62,881 bases of DNA, taken from NCBI GenBank assembly GCA_023409435.1, contig JAEYHP010000122.1:1-62881 (forward strand). Reading direction: 5' to 3'. This document shows, piece after piece, positions 24,072 through 32,928 of this stretch. The first letter of the stretch is position 1. Each line of letters opens with the position of its first letter. Both the position numbers and the translations under genes were made by a program. Origin of the DNA: Bacillota bacterium (GTDB lineage Bacteria; Bacillota; Clostridia; Christensenellales; CAG-138). The notes under the pieces were generated by a model. It worked only from the letters and a program-made list of their open reading frames with translations. It had not been told where the DNA came from and did no database searches.

Positions 24072-25182
24072 TCTGCTTTTTCTGGCAATGAAAAGCCTAA
24101 AAAGCAAGTGGATCATGCTGCCCATTGCGGCGGCAGCAATCAGCGCGTTTTGCCTTTGTTTTGCGGGAACTATCCTCACAACTGTGCAGGAAGAAAAGTC
24201 TTTCCCGTACGAGCTTAATGTTCTGTCCGGCACCCTAAAGGTTTCGGATAACGCGATAGCCGAACTGTCCGGCATCCCGAATGTGACGGCGGCTACGCCC
24301 GTGCTCCAAGTTCCCGTAAGTGTTCAGATGGGCAAATATACTGTCCAGTTGACATTAACCGGAATAGACGCGACTTATTTGAATGATGCGTTTGCGCAAG
24401 GCGGGATTTTCCCAAACAACAGCGTAATGCCATACATTGTATTGAATAAAGCTGCCTGCAGACAATTTGCAGACGAAACATCCGGTGAAGCTGACGCTGA
24501 CGCAGAAGAAGAACCGACAATCGATTGGCTTAATGCCGCCATTTCCGTACAGACGGGTGAAAAACCCGTAGTTTCTAAGATCGTCGGCATATTGGCCGAG
24601 GATGATGAAGAGCAGGAACCAGCCGCATACATCAGCATAACCTCTGCAAAAGCGCTGCTGCAGGCGGCCGGGCAGAGCACGGAGTATGTCGGAGCAAATG
24701 TGCGGATTGAGAACATCGGATACTCGGAGCATGTATCAAGGGAGATTGCTAAGTTAAAGCTGAGCGTATCCGGTTCGAACAAGGATGTACAAATGAAATG
24801 GGATGTAGAATTGAAGGAAATGACATATCTCATTTTGATAGGCGCTGTTTGTCTAATCAGTTCGTCGGCAATCATGATTGGGCGGATCAGGATATCCCAA
24901 TTTGAGCAGGAAGAAGCGCTCGCTGTCCTACGGTGGGCTGGAATGAAAGAAAAAGAGATGGCCCGGATATTCACCACGCAAGCCATACTTATTGTATTAT
25001 CGGGTATCGCGGTTGGAACGATCACAGGCATTTTTGTTCCCCTATTTATATCGCCGGAAGTCCAAAGCACGACGATTTTCTCATTGAGAATTCCATTCAG
25101 CGTCCTGGCTCTCTGTGCTGCCATATGCTTGATCGCAAGTATCGTTCCAATTTGTATGTGGCAGCTGAAAAAGAAAGCTTAG
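24058..25182 (+). CDS. FtsX/MacB-like permease
   Basis: A 374-residue protein. A start at 24058 (MRISDLLFLAMKSLKSKW) overlaps the previous stop. TM1 lies at about 18-40, a large extracytoplasmic domain at about 45-255, and three further membrane segments at about 258-370. This is the topology of the MacB/FtsX permease family, which drives mechanical work outside the membrane instead of transport through it. It is the last gene of the coupled series. Confidence 0.8.
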   Translation: MRISDLLFLAMKSLKSKWIMLPIAAAAISAFCLCFAGTILTTVQEEKSFPYELNVLSGTLKVSDNAIAELSGIPNVTAATPVLQVPVSVQMGKYTVQLTLTGIDATYLNDAFAQGGIFPNNSVMPYIVLNKAACRQFADETSGEADADAEEEPTIDWLNAAISVQTGEKPVVSKIVGILAEDDEEQEPAAYISITSAKALLQAAGQSTEYVGANVRIENIGYSEHVSREIAKLKLSVSGSNKDVQMKWDVELKEMTYLILIGAVCLISSSAIMIGRIRISQFEQEEALAVLRWAGMKEKEMARIFTTQAILIVLSGIAVGTITGIFVPLFISPEVQSTTIFSLRIPFSVLALCAAICLIASIVPICMWQLKKKA

Positions 25183-25230
25183 TTGCGCAAACTATACGCT
25201 TCCAAGACTTTGAGATAGGTATCATTTGTA

Positions 25231-25872
25231 ATGTTGAAGAAATTCCGTTTTCTCATCACCTTGCTGGCCGTCATGCTCGGTATGGCGGCTTTTTCGTCTG
25301 CCGCCTACGCGGCCGATGCTCTCCCGCGGACTGCGTCGGCGAACGTAGACACCGAAAGGCTGGAATCGTACGGCGTCTACATGCAGACCCAAAGTAACGA
25401 ATCCGATCCGTTCGAAGGGAATATCTCTGCTCACCCAGGAGAGTATACCGATTATGAGATTCCACCGGAGGCCCTTGCGGACGCAGACTTTGCGACCTTG
25501 ATTGAGGAGGCCGAAAAGTATCTGGGTTACCCCTATGTTTGGGGAGGCTCCAATCCATCTGAATCATTTGACTGTTCGGGCTTTGTATGCTGGGTGCTGA
25601 ACAAATCCGGCACGGCCAACGTGGGAAGAACAAACGCGCATGGGCTGTACGGCATGTCCACGAAAATATCCTTCGAAGAGGCGCAACCCGGCGACCTGAT
25701 CTTCTTCACTGGCGACCGGGCCGCGGAGATCGGCTACCCCGTCACCCATGTCGGCATCTATGTGGGTAACGGCATGATGCTCCATTGCGCGAGCGGCGGC
25801 GTAGAGTATTCGTCCATCAGCACGCCCTACTGGACAAAAAACTTTTATGCCTTCGGCAGGATAAACGGATAA
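25231..25872 (+). CDS. NlpC/P60 family cell-wall peptidase
   Basis: A 213-residue secreted hydrolase: signal peptide (1-28, ending AYA), linker, and an NlpC/P60 domain (about 88-213) with catalytic C115 (FDCSGFVC), H173 (THVGIYVG) and a third polar residue, H185. It cleaves gamma-D-glutamyl-diaminopimelate-type peptide bonds. The catalytic domain closely resembles the C40 peptidases carried by Tn916-like conjugative elements, but no conjugation gene is nearby, so it is either a domesticated or stranded element gene. It starts 48 nt after the permease. Confidence 0.88.
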   Translation: MLKKFRFLITLLAVMLGMAAFSSAAYAADALPRTASANVDTERLESYGVYMQTQSNESDPFEGNISAHPGEYTDYEIPPEALADADFATLIEEAEKYLGYPYVWGGSNPSESFDCSGFVCWVLNKSGTANVGRTNAHGLYGMSTKISFEEAQPGDLIFFTGDRAAEIGYPVTHVGIYVGNGMMLHCASGGVEYSSISTPYWTKNFYAFGRING

Positions 25873-26167
25873 AAGAAGGCGCTATGGGCTCTCAATGATG
25901 ATTGCTGTAAAATCAAGACTGACGATACGGTGGAAACGATAGCAGGGATTGTTTCCAAATATGTTTTCTCGGCAATTTGTGCCTCAGAACTTCCTTGTGG
26001 ACGATCTCCAAGATGTGGCTGTGAAAATTAGATTGAATATTGACAGCCTCTGCTTAAAATGAGCATAATTTGTTCTTCCCAAACTTTGCATTATGGTTAA
26101 ATTACGAAGTGATAGTTCGAATCCCCCCAAACCAGAAAGATATCCAAGTCCGTTGCACTATACATAA
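25873..26167. other. Intergenic stretch with motif copy 7
   Basis: No gene seen. A seventh, weaker copy of the dispersed motif (AACTTTGCATTATGGTTAA, 26082-26100) is preceded by an inverted GCATAAT (26063-26069). Shortly after it, AGTTCGAATCCCCCC (26113-26127) looks like a tRNA T-loop and acceptor fragment. Confidence 0.5.
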
Positions 26168-26201
26168 AAAAGCAACCACCCAAAGGGTGGTTGCTTTTTA
26201 T
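26168..26201 (-). terminator. Bidirectional terminator
   Basis: AAAAGCAACCACCC pairs with GGGTGGTTGCTTTT around a 3-nt loop and is flanked by A and T runs, so it can serve both the NlpC/P60 gene and phoH. Confidence 0.85.
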
Positions 26202-26251
26202 AGCGCTATGCGATTTTTGCGGCCGGTTTTGCCAAGCCGGACTGTGATGCG

Positions 26252-27631
26252 CTAGAGCATGCGCGTGGCGCTGTCGTAGGCCAGGGGGCTTCTCTCGCAC
26301 TCGTCATCGCTCATGGTCAGCTGGCAGCAGTAGGGACTGCCCTTCATGCGCTCCGACGCGTAGCACAGGCCATTGGTGCGGCTGTCGAGATACGGGTGGT
26401 CGATCTGCGCCGGGTCGCCCAATAAAATGAGCTTCGTCCCCTTCCCCGCCCGGGTCACGATGCCCTTGACCTGCTTGGGGCTTAAATTCTGCGCCTCGTC
26501 TATAATGACCCAGTTGCGCTGGATGGAGCGGCCGCGGATGTAGGCGATGGCCTCGGTGGTAATGATGTTCCTTGCAAACAACTCATCCACCTTGCCGTTC
26601 AATTCGTTCTGGTCGCGGTAGCGTTCCTTTTCGTCGCTGTCCACTAGGATTTCGAGGTTGTCTATGACGGAACGCATAAAGGGAGCGAGCTTTTCTTTTT
26701 CGCTGCCGGGTAAAAAGCCGATGTCCTCGTCGAACTTCACGTTGGGGCGGCAGACGAGTATTTTTGTATACTCCTTGTGGCGAAGCTCGAGTATCTTATG
26801 CAGCCCCACCGCCAGGGAAAAGAACGTCTTTGCCGTGCCGGCGGCGCCTTTAACGATGACAAGCGGCGCTTCGTCGCTGCTCATCATCAGCGCCTCCTGC
26901 ATAAAGCGCTGGCCCACGTTGCGGGTGGTCACGCCGAACGGCCGCTCGTCAAGATGCTTTAAGGCCACCAGACGCTCGCCGTCAAAGCGCGCAAGCGCGG
27001 TTTGCTTATTGCTCTCAGCGCTCCTTAGCACCACGAACTCATGCATCAAAAACGTGCATGGCTGTTTTTCATAGGTCTCCTCATTGATGCGGAATGTGTG
27101 GTTGGCGCTTAGCGCGCCCTTCTCAAAGAACTCCTGCAGCCGCTTTGCGGTGGTAAACGCTTCCGCACGGCCGCTGTACTGGTTATCCGGCAGGGCTACC
27201 TGCTCGTTTTGAAAATCCTGCGCGGTAACGCCTATGATATCCCCTTTGATGCGCTCGAAAATATCCTTCGTAACCAATATCGTCTGCTTGCCCTGCTCGC
27301 CCAGGCCTTTGCAGACTTTCAAAATGCGGTTATCGGCCTTACGCGGCTCCCAGCCCTCTGGAAGTTCGACATCGTGAAAATTTAGCTCTATACGCAAAAC
27401 GCCGCCATTCGGCAGCGCAACGCCCTCCACTAAATTCCCGTTCGCGCGCATCTGATCCATCAGGCGGGCGACGTGGCGCGCGTTCGCGCCGTTTTCGGTA
27501 GGTTCCTTCTTAAACCGGTCCAGCTCCTCCAGTACCACCTCCGGGATAATCACCTCATTGTCTCCGAACGCATAAATGGCATAGGGCGATTGCAACAGCA
27601 CATTGGTGTCCAGCACATAATACTTTTTCAC
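26252..27631 (-). CDS. PIN domain-PhoH ATPase fusion (YlaK-like)
   Basis: A protein of about 459 residues. The N-terminal PIN domain (about 1-145) has conserved acidic residues (VLDTN, EELD, DNRIL, TKD) and is a predicted ribonuclease. The PhoH domain has Walker A GAAGTAKTFF and Walker B VIIDEAQNLSP and is a predicted RNA-dependent ATPase. The start at the GTG 27631 is preferred because AGGAGG lies just upstream of it; a longer frame would include the ribosome site. Such proteins are thought to act in RNA turnover. Confidence 0.9.
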   Translation of the reverse strand: MKKYYVLDTNVLLQSPYAIYAFGDNEVIIPEVVLEELDRFKKEPTENGANARHVARLMDQMRANGNLVEGVALPNGGVLRIELNFHDVELPEGWEPRKADNRILKVCKGLGEQGKQTILVTKDIFERIKGDIIGVTAQDFQNEQVALPDNQYSGRAEAFTTAKRLQEFFEKGALSANHTFRINEETYEKQPCTFLMHEFVVLRSAESNKQTALARFDGERLVALKHLDERPFGVTTRNVGQRFMQEALMMSSDEAPLVIVKGAAGTAKTFFSLAVGLHKILELRHKEYTKILVCRPNVKFDEDIGFLPGSEKEKLAPFMRSVIDNLEILVDSDEKERYRDQNELNGKVDELFARNIITTEAIAYIRGRSIQRNWVIIDEAQNLSPKQVKGIVTRAGKGTKLILLGDPAQIDHPYLDSRTNGLCYASERMKGSPYCCQLTMSDDECERSPLAYDSATRML

Positions 27632-27851
27632 ACGTTCCTCCTGCACCCGTTCCGCACGCGGGTTGTTGATGGGTACCTGTTGTATAGAAGACTCTATGCA
27701 ACAAGGTCCTTGTTATTACAATACCTCCACCATGTTTCCGGACGGTCAAGCCTGTGTAAAGAGCATATCCGGCCATAAAACAGCATTCGCATTGGCCATA
27801 TTCTTTATATCGTAATAAAAGAAGTTTTCATAAGGTCTTTTTGTCCCGCGC

Positions 27852-27881
27852 TTGACACTGCTTTCGCGTTCCCGGTATACT
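27852..27881 (+). promoter_or_regulatory. Promoter of the rhodanese-TlpA redox operon
   Basis: TTGACA (27852-27857), an 18-nt spacer and TATACT (27876-27881). The ribosome site and ATG follow within 40 nt. Confidence 0.75.
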
Positions 27882-27918
27882 ATCTGTAATCTAGGTTGTA
27901 ACAGATTGGAGGCTGCCC

Positions 27919-28551
27919 ATGCGGAGCAAAGTTCGCTTCTTTTTCTTTATAATATTCTCCGTAGTACTTGTATCCGCGGGCTGCACCGCGGCACCGCAAA
28001 GCAATATTGCTCTCACGACGGTTCCCGCGCTCGCCTCCCCTGCCGCTGCAGCCTCTCCCATACCGGAAGAAACCTGCGCTACTTGTGAGCTTCCGGAAAT
28101 TGAGCCGCTGCCCGAAGGCTACAGCCTGACCGATCCGGACGGCACAGCGGAAATCCCGGAAGAGATTGACCGTGACGACCTTTGCCCACCCTTGGGGGAA
28201 GGGGAGGCGGAGACAGCTTCTCCCGACGAGCCGGGCATATATCGCCAGCTCAGCTACGAGGAAGCCAAAGCCTGGATGGATGAAGACGAAGCTATCGTCG
28301 TCGTGGACGTGCGCACCAAGGAAGAGTATGAAGCCGGGCATATCCCGGGCGCAATCCTCATACCCAATGAAATGATAGAGGGAGAGCCGCCAAAAGAACT
28401 CCCGGATACATCAGCGAAAATCCTGATTTACTGCCGCAGCGGCAACCGCAGTTACCAGGCCTCAATCAAGCTGCTGGAACTGGGGTATGAGTTTGTATAC
28501 GACTTCGGCGGCATCAACGGCTGGCCATATGAAATTGTCGCCGGCGCATAA
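27919..28551 (+). CDS. Rhodanese-domain lipoprotein
   Basis: A 210-residue lipoprotein (VSAGC at about 18-22). After a linker, a rhodanese domain (about 105-208) has the active-site loop YCRSGNRS with the catalytic cysteine, and VVDVRTKEEYEAGHIPGA. Rhodaneses move sulfane sulfur or act as phosphatase-like sensors. Placed outside the membrane and upstream of a TlpA-like thioredoxin, it probably works in extracellular sulfur or redox handling. Confidence 0.88.
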   Translation: MRSKVRFFFFIIFSVVLVSAGCTAAPQSNIALTTVPALASPAAAASPIPEETCATCELPEIEPLPEGYSLTDPDGTAEIPEEIDRDDLCPPLGEGEAETASPDEPGIYRQLSYEEAKAWMDEDEAIVVVDVRTKEEYEAGHIPGAILIPNEMIEGEPPKELPDTSAKILIYCRSGNRSYQASIKLLELGYEFVYDFGGINGWPYEIVAGA

Positions 28552-28593
28552 GGCATATACGCGCCGTTCCCGACTACCATTTAGGAGGTACTT

Positions 28594-29199
28594 ATGAAAT
28601 CCGTCCGTTCCCTGCTTGCCCTGCTGATGTTGTCCATGTTGTTCGTTTCGGCCTGCGCCGCTCCGGCTCCCGCAGCGCCAGCAGCGCCCACCGAGACACA
28701 ACCCGCCACCTCAGAGTCCGCGGGCTCCTCCTCCGTCGACCGCCCTTCCTTCGGCGAATTCAAGGCACCGGGTTTGGACGGTGAAGACTACACGCAAGAG
28801 ATTTTTGCGAACGCGGACCTCACGATGGTCAACATCTGGGGCACGTTCTGCGGCCCCTGCATCAAGGAGATGCCCCACTTGGGCGAACTTTCGGCTGAGT
28901 ATGCGGATAAAGGGTTTCAGATCGTCGGCATTGTGGTGGATGCAACGAGCCGGCTTGGCGGCTATGACAAAGGCATCGTTTCCGCAGCGGAGGATATCGT
29001 GACTGAAACTGGCGCCATTTACACGCATCTTTTGCCCTCTGCGGATCTGATCAGCATTAAACTCAACCAGGTGCAGTCCATCCCCGAGACGATATTTGTG
29101 GACAAAAACGGCGATATCGTGGGCAAATCCATCATCGGCAGTAAAAGCAAGGAAGAGTGGCAGCAGACCATAGACGGTTACCTTGCGCTGGTACAGTAA
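28594..29199 (+). CDS. TlpA/ResA-like thioredoxin lipoprotein
   Basis: A 201-residue lipoprotein (FVSAC) with an Ala/Pro linker and a thioredoxin fold. The redox motif is CGPC in TFCGPCIKEMPHL (about 88-91), and a cis-proline loop is near IPETIFVDKNGDIVG. It is an extracytoplasmic thiol reductase or peroxidase-like protein. It starts 42 nt after the rhodanese and ends one base before the CXXC miniprotein. Confidence 0.9.
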   Translation: MKSVRSLLALLMLSMLFVSACAAPAPAAPAAPTETQPATSESAGSSSVDRPSFGEFKAPGLDGEDYTQEIFANADLTMVNIWGTFCGPCIKEMPHLGELSAEYADKGFQIVGIVVDATSRLGGYDKGIVSAAEDIVTETGAIYTHLLPSADLISIKLNQVQSIPETIFVDKNGDIVGKSIIGSKSKEEWQQTIDGYLALVQ

Positions 29200-29200
29200 T

Positions 29201-29341
29201 ATGCGCAGGCGTATCATCGTTCCCGTCTTGCTCTTATTAACCGCCGCGGCATTCCTGTTGCTGGGTGTATACCGCGGCGAGGCGGAGACTGTGATTCGGA
29301 AAGCGACCCTGATTTGTTTGGAGTGTATCGGCATTGGGTAG
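29201..29341 (+). CDS. CD1871A-family CXXC miniprotein
   Basis: A 46-residue membrane protein, easily missed by gene finders: one N-terminal transmembrane helix (about 5-23), then RKATLICLECIGIG with CXXC at 39-42. The motif matches the CD1871A family of Clostridia, which in my memory sits between TlpA-like and ferredoxin-membrane genes as here. It starts 1 nt after the thioredoxin stop and overlaps the next gene by 8 nt. A likely role is thiol electron relay across the membrane. Confidence 0.8.
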   Translation: MRRRIIVPVLLLLTAAAFLLLGVYRGEAETVIRKATLICLECIGIG

Positions 29342-30230
29342 CGCGGCGAAAAAGAAACAAAAGCAGAATAAGCGGCACTGGTTCCAGCTTGCCTATGCGG
29401 CAGTGACGAATGGCTACGCGGCGGGGTATTTGAACGGCACCATTTATCAGGGGAATTTAAAGTATGTCTGCGTGCCGGGCTTGAACTGCTACTCCTGCCC
29501 GGGGGCGTTCGGTTCCTGCCCCATAGGCTCCCTGCAGGCAGTGCTAGGAAGCCGCGATTACAGCTTCTCTTATTACGTGGTGGGGTTCCTGCTCGCGTTC
29601 GGAGCCATATTGGGCCGGGTGGTGTGCGGGTTTTTGTGCCCCTTCGGCTTTGTACAGGACCTTCTCTATAAAATACCATTTTATAAAAAGCTGCGGGTAC
29701 TGCCGGGGGATAAGGCGCTGCGGTATTTAAAATACGTCATACTCGCGGCATTCGTCGTGTTGCTGCCCATGCTTGCGCTTGACGTCATCGGCCAGGGGCA
29801 GCCGTGGTTCTGCAAGTACATCTGTCCGTCCGGCACGCTGTTTGCCGGGCTCCCGCTGGTGCTAACAAACCAGAGTCTGCAAGACGCCGTAAGCGGGTTG
29901 TTCGCCTGGAAGGTCGGGCTGATGCTGTTCATTCTGCTGCTGTGCATCCCGGTCTATCGTCCGTTCTGCAGGTATCTCTGCCCGCTTGGCGCAATCTACG
30001 GGCTGTTTAACCCCGTAGCGCTCTACCGCTACCGTGTGGACGCTTCCGCCTGCACCCGCTGCAGGGCATGTGAAAAATCCTGCCCCATGGCGGTCGCCAC
30101 GTATCAAACGCCCAACAGCCCGGAGTGCATCCGCTGCGGCACATGCCGCCGCGTCTGCCCCACGGGCGCCATCCATTCCACGCTGGAACGAACCGCAAAA
30201 AACTCCTGTGGAGAAAGGGGCGCGTCATGA
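29334..30230 (+). CDS. 4Fe-4S membrane protein, NapH/NosR-like
   Basis: A 298-residue membrane protein with a TTG start overlapping the CXXC miniprotein. It has several transmembrane segments with cysteine motifs (CVPGLNCYSCPGAFGSCPIG, CGFLCPFG, CKYICPSG, CRYLCPLG) and two C-terminal ferredoxin clusters (CTRCRACEKSCP and CIRCGTCRRVCP, about 240-282). It should pass electrons from the cytoplasm to the extracellular thioredoxin system. It overlaps the Rrf2 gene by 4 nt. Confidence 0.9.
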   Translation: MGSAAKKKQKQNKRHWFQLAYAAVTNGYAAGYLNGTIYQGNLKYVCVPGLNCYSCPGAFGSCPIGSLQAVLGSRDYSFSYYVVGFLLAFGAILGRVVCGFLCPFGFVQDLLYKIPFYKKLRVLPGDKALRYLKYVILAAFVVLLPMLALDVIGQGQPWFCKYICPSGTLFAGLPLVLTNQSLQDAVSGLFAWKVGLMLFILLLCIPVYRPFCRYLCPLGAIYGLFNPVALYRYRVDASACTRCRACEKSCPMAVATYQTPNSPECIRCGTCRRVCPTGAIHSTLERTAKNSCGERGAS

Positions 30231-30670
30231 CGGGCGAATTCGGCATTGCTATCCATGCGCTGGTGTTTTTAAACCGCAAGCAAGCCATCATTTGCAGCGA
30301 TCTCTTAGCGAAGAGCGTCTGTACCAACCCCGCGCGCGTGCGCAAGGTGCTTGCGAAGCTGAAAGCGGCAAAACTGGTCGGCGCGAAGGAGGGGCCGGAG
30401 GGCGGCTATTTTATGGTGCTTCCCCCGGAGGATATCACGCTGGACCAAGTGTTGTCCGCCCTTAATCTGGAGCCCATTTCATGCAGCTGCGGCAGCGCGG
30501 ATACGGATGTGAAATGCGCGGTCGCTTCCGGCATGGCGGACGCCATGGAGCATTTGCGCGCTTCGCTCAACGCCCGCTGCATGGAACACCTTAAAACCGT
30601 GACCGTCGCCGATATCGACGCAGAGATCCCCAGGAGTTTAAAAAGCCTGAAAACAGGCGCAAAAGAATGA
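30227..30670 (+). CDS. Rrf2-family transcriptional regulator
   Basis: A 147-residue winged-helix protein. It starts within the ATGA overlap of the previous gene. The helix-turn-helix spans about 10-55 (SDLLAKSVCTNPARVRKVLAKLKAAKLV) and the GGYFM wing follows. Cysteines cluster at about 87-100 (CSCGSADTDVKC), where Rrf2 proteins hold an Fe-S cluster or redox switch. As the last gene of the redox operon it probably controls that operon. Confidence 0.87.
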   Translation: MTGEFGIAIHALVFLNRKQAIICSDLLAKSVCTNPARVRKVLAKLKAAKLVGAKEGPEGGYFMVLPPEDITLDQVLSALNLEPISCSCGSADTDVKCAVASGMADAMEHLRASLNARCMEHLKTVTVADIDAEIPRSLKSLKTGAKE

Positions 30671-30770
30671 TACTGTCCTTCCCATCCGTTTGTGGCGCGC
30701 GGTTCCGGGGTATGTTAAAACAGAACCACCGCAAAACGTGTGACACAAATAAATAGGAAGGAATAATACA

Positions 30771-31280
30771 ATGAACGAAAAAGTCAAACAGCTTTTGATG
30801 GAGCAGATCGTCAAGGAATTCTATTCGGCATATTTGTATCTGGATATGTCCAACTATTATTTTGACCATAATCTGGATGGGTTTGGCAACTGGTTCAAGG
30901 TGCAGGCCCAGGAAGAACGCGACCACGCGCTGCTGTTCATGCAGTACTTGCTCAACAACAACATCCCGGTAAAGCTTGGCACGATCGCGGCACCGGATAA
31001 GATCTACGGCAATTTCCGCGAGCCGCTTGCCGCCGCGCTCGAACATGAGCAGTATGTCACCGCCTCCATCAACACAATTTACGAAGCGGCTTACGAGGTA
31101 CGGGATTTCCGCGCCATGCAGTTCCTGGACTGGTTCATCAAAGAGCAGGGCGAAGAGGAGCAGAACGCCAACGATCTTATCGGCCATTACGACCTGTTTG
31201 GTTCGGACGCAAAAGGCCTGTACATGTACGACGCCGAACTCGCCCAGCGCGTTTATACCGCACCCTCGCTTGTGCTCTGA
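30771..31280 (+). CDS. ftnA: Ferritin (non-haem)
   Basis: A 169-residue ferritin with a full diiron centre: EFYSAYLYLDM (E17), EERDHALLF (E49-E50, H53), EHEQ (about E94) and EQGEEE (about E127-E130). It stores iron and oxidises ferrous iron in the cytoplasm. GGAAGGAATAATAC precedes ATG. It lies alone after the redox operon and before a DtxR-type regulator, consistent with metal homeostasis. Confidence 0.95.
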   Translation: MNEKVKQLLMEQIVKEFYSAYLYLDMSNYYFDHNLDGFGNWFKVQAQEERDHALLFMQYLLNNNIPVKLGTIAAPDKIYGNFREPLAAALEHEQYVTASINTIYEAAYEVRDFRAMQFLDWFIKEQGEEEQNANDLIGHYDLFGSDAKGLYMYDAELAQRVYTAPSLVL

Positions 31281-31348
31281 GCTATTTTCATTCATTATCA
31301 AACGTCGGCGGAGCAATCCGCCGACGTTAGTTACGCAAAACTGTACGC

Positions 31349-32287
31349 TTACGCTTCGGGCTGGAACCGTTTGAGCGCGAGATAGCTGACGAACGGCGTT
31401 CCTTCCGGCGCGCTGTCAACCCGCGCATCCAGCGCCGCGCCAAGCGCAGCCATTTCTCCCTTTGCAGACATCGCGTGGTCCCCGGCTACCAGCCGCCCGA
31501 GCGGCGTATGGAACAATATCCATAGCAGGCGCATCAGCTTCTGATCCGACGTATCCAATGCCCGCTCCGTTGCCTCATGGCGTATGCCAAGACGTTTGAG
31601 CGCCTCCATTGCCTCCCGTACCGCAAGGATCAGCGTTTTTAGCAGCGCCTTGTCCCCCGCAAGGGCATGGAGATTGCCGTCTTTGGCGTAGATGCCCCTT
31701 GCAGCCGACACCACGATCGCAAGGTGGTAAAGAAGCCAGGCCGCCATATCCGTTTCCCAATATAGGCGGATATCGCTTCCCGCCAGCACATTTTGAAGAC
31801 TTTCTTTCAACCCGTCCCCGCCGTTTAGCGCCCCCGCCGTCAACGAGACGCGCTTTCTGTGGACGCTTATGGCCTTCCCCTTTTCCCGCCTGCCGCCCGC
31901 GCCAAGGAACGCAAACAGCAGCCGTCCGGCTTCCCCGCCGCATGCCGCAAACTGTCTTAACGTTTCCTCCGGGTCAGGGTTGTTGCCCACCAGGACGTAA
32001 AGCCCAGCGTTCGCTTTTGCAAGCGTTTCTGTGGCAGCGGCAAGCTGTGTGTACTGGAGCACGCAAAATGCGGTGTCGTATACGGCGCCCTCGGGCGCCT
32101 GGTCCACCACCACCGGCTTTGTGCGGGAGGTGTGAAACTGCAAATAATGGCGGACAATGAGCCCCTGTTCCTTTAACTCCCGATAGCGCCCGCCGCGGGC
32201 GAGAAGCGTGACCTCGTGCCCGGCGCGCAGCAATTCGTCCGCCATCAGGCTCCCAAGCGCGCCCGCGCCCAGTACGAGTATTTTCAT
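31349..32287 (-). CDS. Ketopantoate reductase family protein (PanE/ApbA-like)
   Basis: A 312-residue NADP-binding dehydrogenase with GAGALGSLMADELLRAGHEV at 7-26 (Rossmann loop) and the typical C-terminal helical domain. The family reduces 2-dehydropantoate to pantoate, but many members have other substrates. No pantothenate genes are nearby, so the substrate is open. Confidence 0.8.
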   Translation of the reverse strand: MKILVLGAGALGSLMADELLRAGHEVTLLARGGRYRELKEQGLIVRHYLQFHTSRTKPVVVDQAPEGAVYDTAFCVLQYTQLAAATETLAKANAGLYVLVGNNPDPEETLRQFAACGGEAGRLLFAFLGAGGRREKGKAISVHRKRVSLTAGALNGGDGLKESLQNVLAGSDIRLYWETDMAAWLLYHLAIVVSAARGIYAKDGNLHALAGDKALLKTLILAVREAMEALKRLGIRHEATERALDTSDQKLMRLLWILFHTPLGRLVAGDHAMSAKGEMAALGAALDARVDSAPEGTPFVSYLALKRFQPEA

Positions 32288-32421
32288 GCTGATACCCCCA
32301 CATTTTTCCTATAAACATCATACTCCGGGTATCGGGGATTATCCACCCTCAGGTTGTTAGCTTTGGCTTTGTGAATGAACGGTGTCTTTTGTTACGGGCT
32401 TGTAGATTTTGGCTATTGGGT

Positions 32422-32458
32422 TTGATATACGCAACAATGCGTGTTATGATAATTATCA
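32422..32458 (+). promoter_or_regulatory. Promoter with overlapping metal-regulator palindrome
   Basis: TTGATA (32422-32427), a 17-nt spacer and TATGAT (32445-32450). The perfect palindrome TGATAATTATCA (32447-32458) overlaps the -10 box. Its form resembles Fur/MntR-type operators and suggests autoregulation by the downstream gene. Confidence 0.65.
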
Positions 32459-32490
32459 ATAGATGATCTTGTGGATTGGGGGCCTTTTCT

Positions 32491-32862
32491 TTGAAAATTC
32501 AGGAATCCGCAGAGAATTACCTGGAATCCATATTAAAGCTTTCCCTGCAAAAAGGGCAGGTGCGCTCGATCGATATCGTAAACGAGCTGCATTTTACAAA
32601 GCCCAGCATCAGCTACGCCATGAAGCGCCTGCGGGAAAACGGGTATATACTCATGGACAGCGTGGGGCACATTACGCTGACCGATGAGGGGCGCGGAATT
32701 GCCGAACGCGTCTACAACCGGCATAAGGTGCTTTCCACTTACCTGATGGCCCTTGGCGTGGCGGAAGACATCGCCCGCGCGGACGCATGCCGGATCGAGC
32801 ATGTCATCAGCCAGGAAAGCTTCGATTGCATAAAGAAGCACGCCGAGCAGTTTGTAAAATAA
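32491..32862 (+). CDS. DtxR/MntR-family metal-dependent regulator
   Basis: A 123-residue protein beginning MKIQESAENYLESILKL from a TTG behind GGGGGC. The winged helix spans about 1-70 (IDIVNELHFTKPSISYAMKRLRENGYI) and the dimerisation/metal domain about 71-123, with H and E residues (HKVLSTYLMALGV and CRIEHVIS). It lacks the C-terminal SH3 domain, like MntR. It probably senses manganese or iron and, judging by the palindrome on its promoter, represses itself. Confidence 0.88.
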   Translation: MKIQESAENYLESILKLSLQKGQVRSIDIVNELHFTKPSISYAMKRLRENGYILMDSVGHITLTDEGRGIAERVYNRHKVLSTYLMALGVAEDIARADACRIEHVISQESFDCIKKHAEQFVK

Positions 32863-32869
32863 CCGGCAA

Positions 32870-32905
32870 AAAGAAAAACAAGCCTGCTTGGATGCGGGCT
32901 TGTTC
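32870..32905 (-). terminator. Terminator of rpsT
   Basis: On the minus strand AACAAGCCCGC and GCAGGCTTGTT form the stem, followed by TTTTCTTTTTG. Confidence 0.8.
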
Positions 32906-32928
32906 TTTACTGTATCAAAGCTGGGCGA

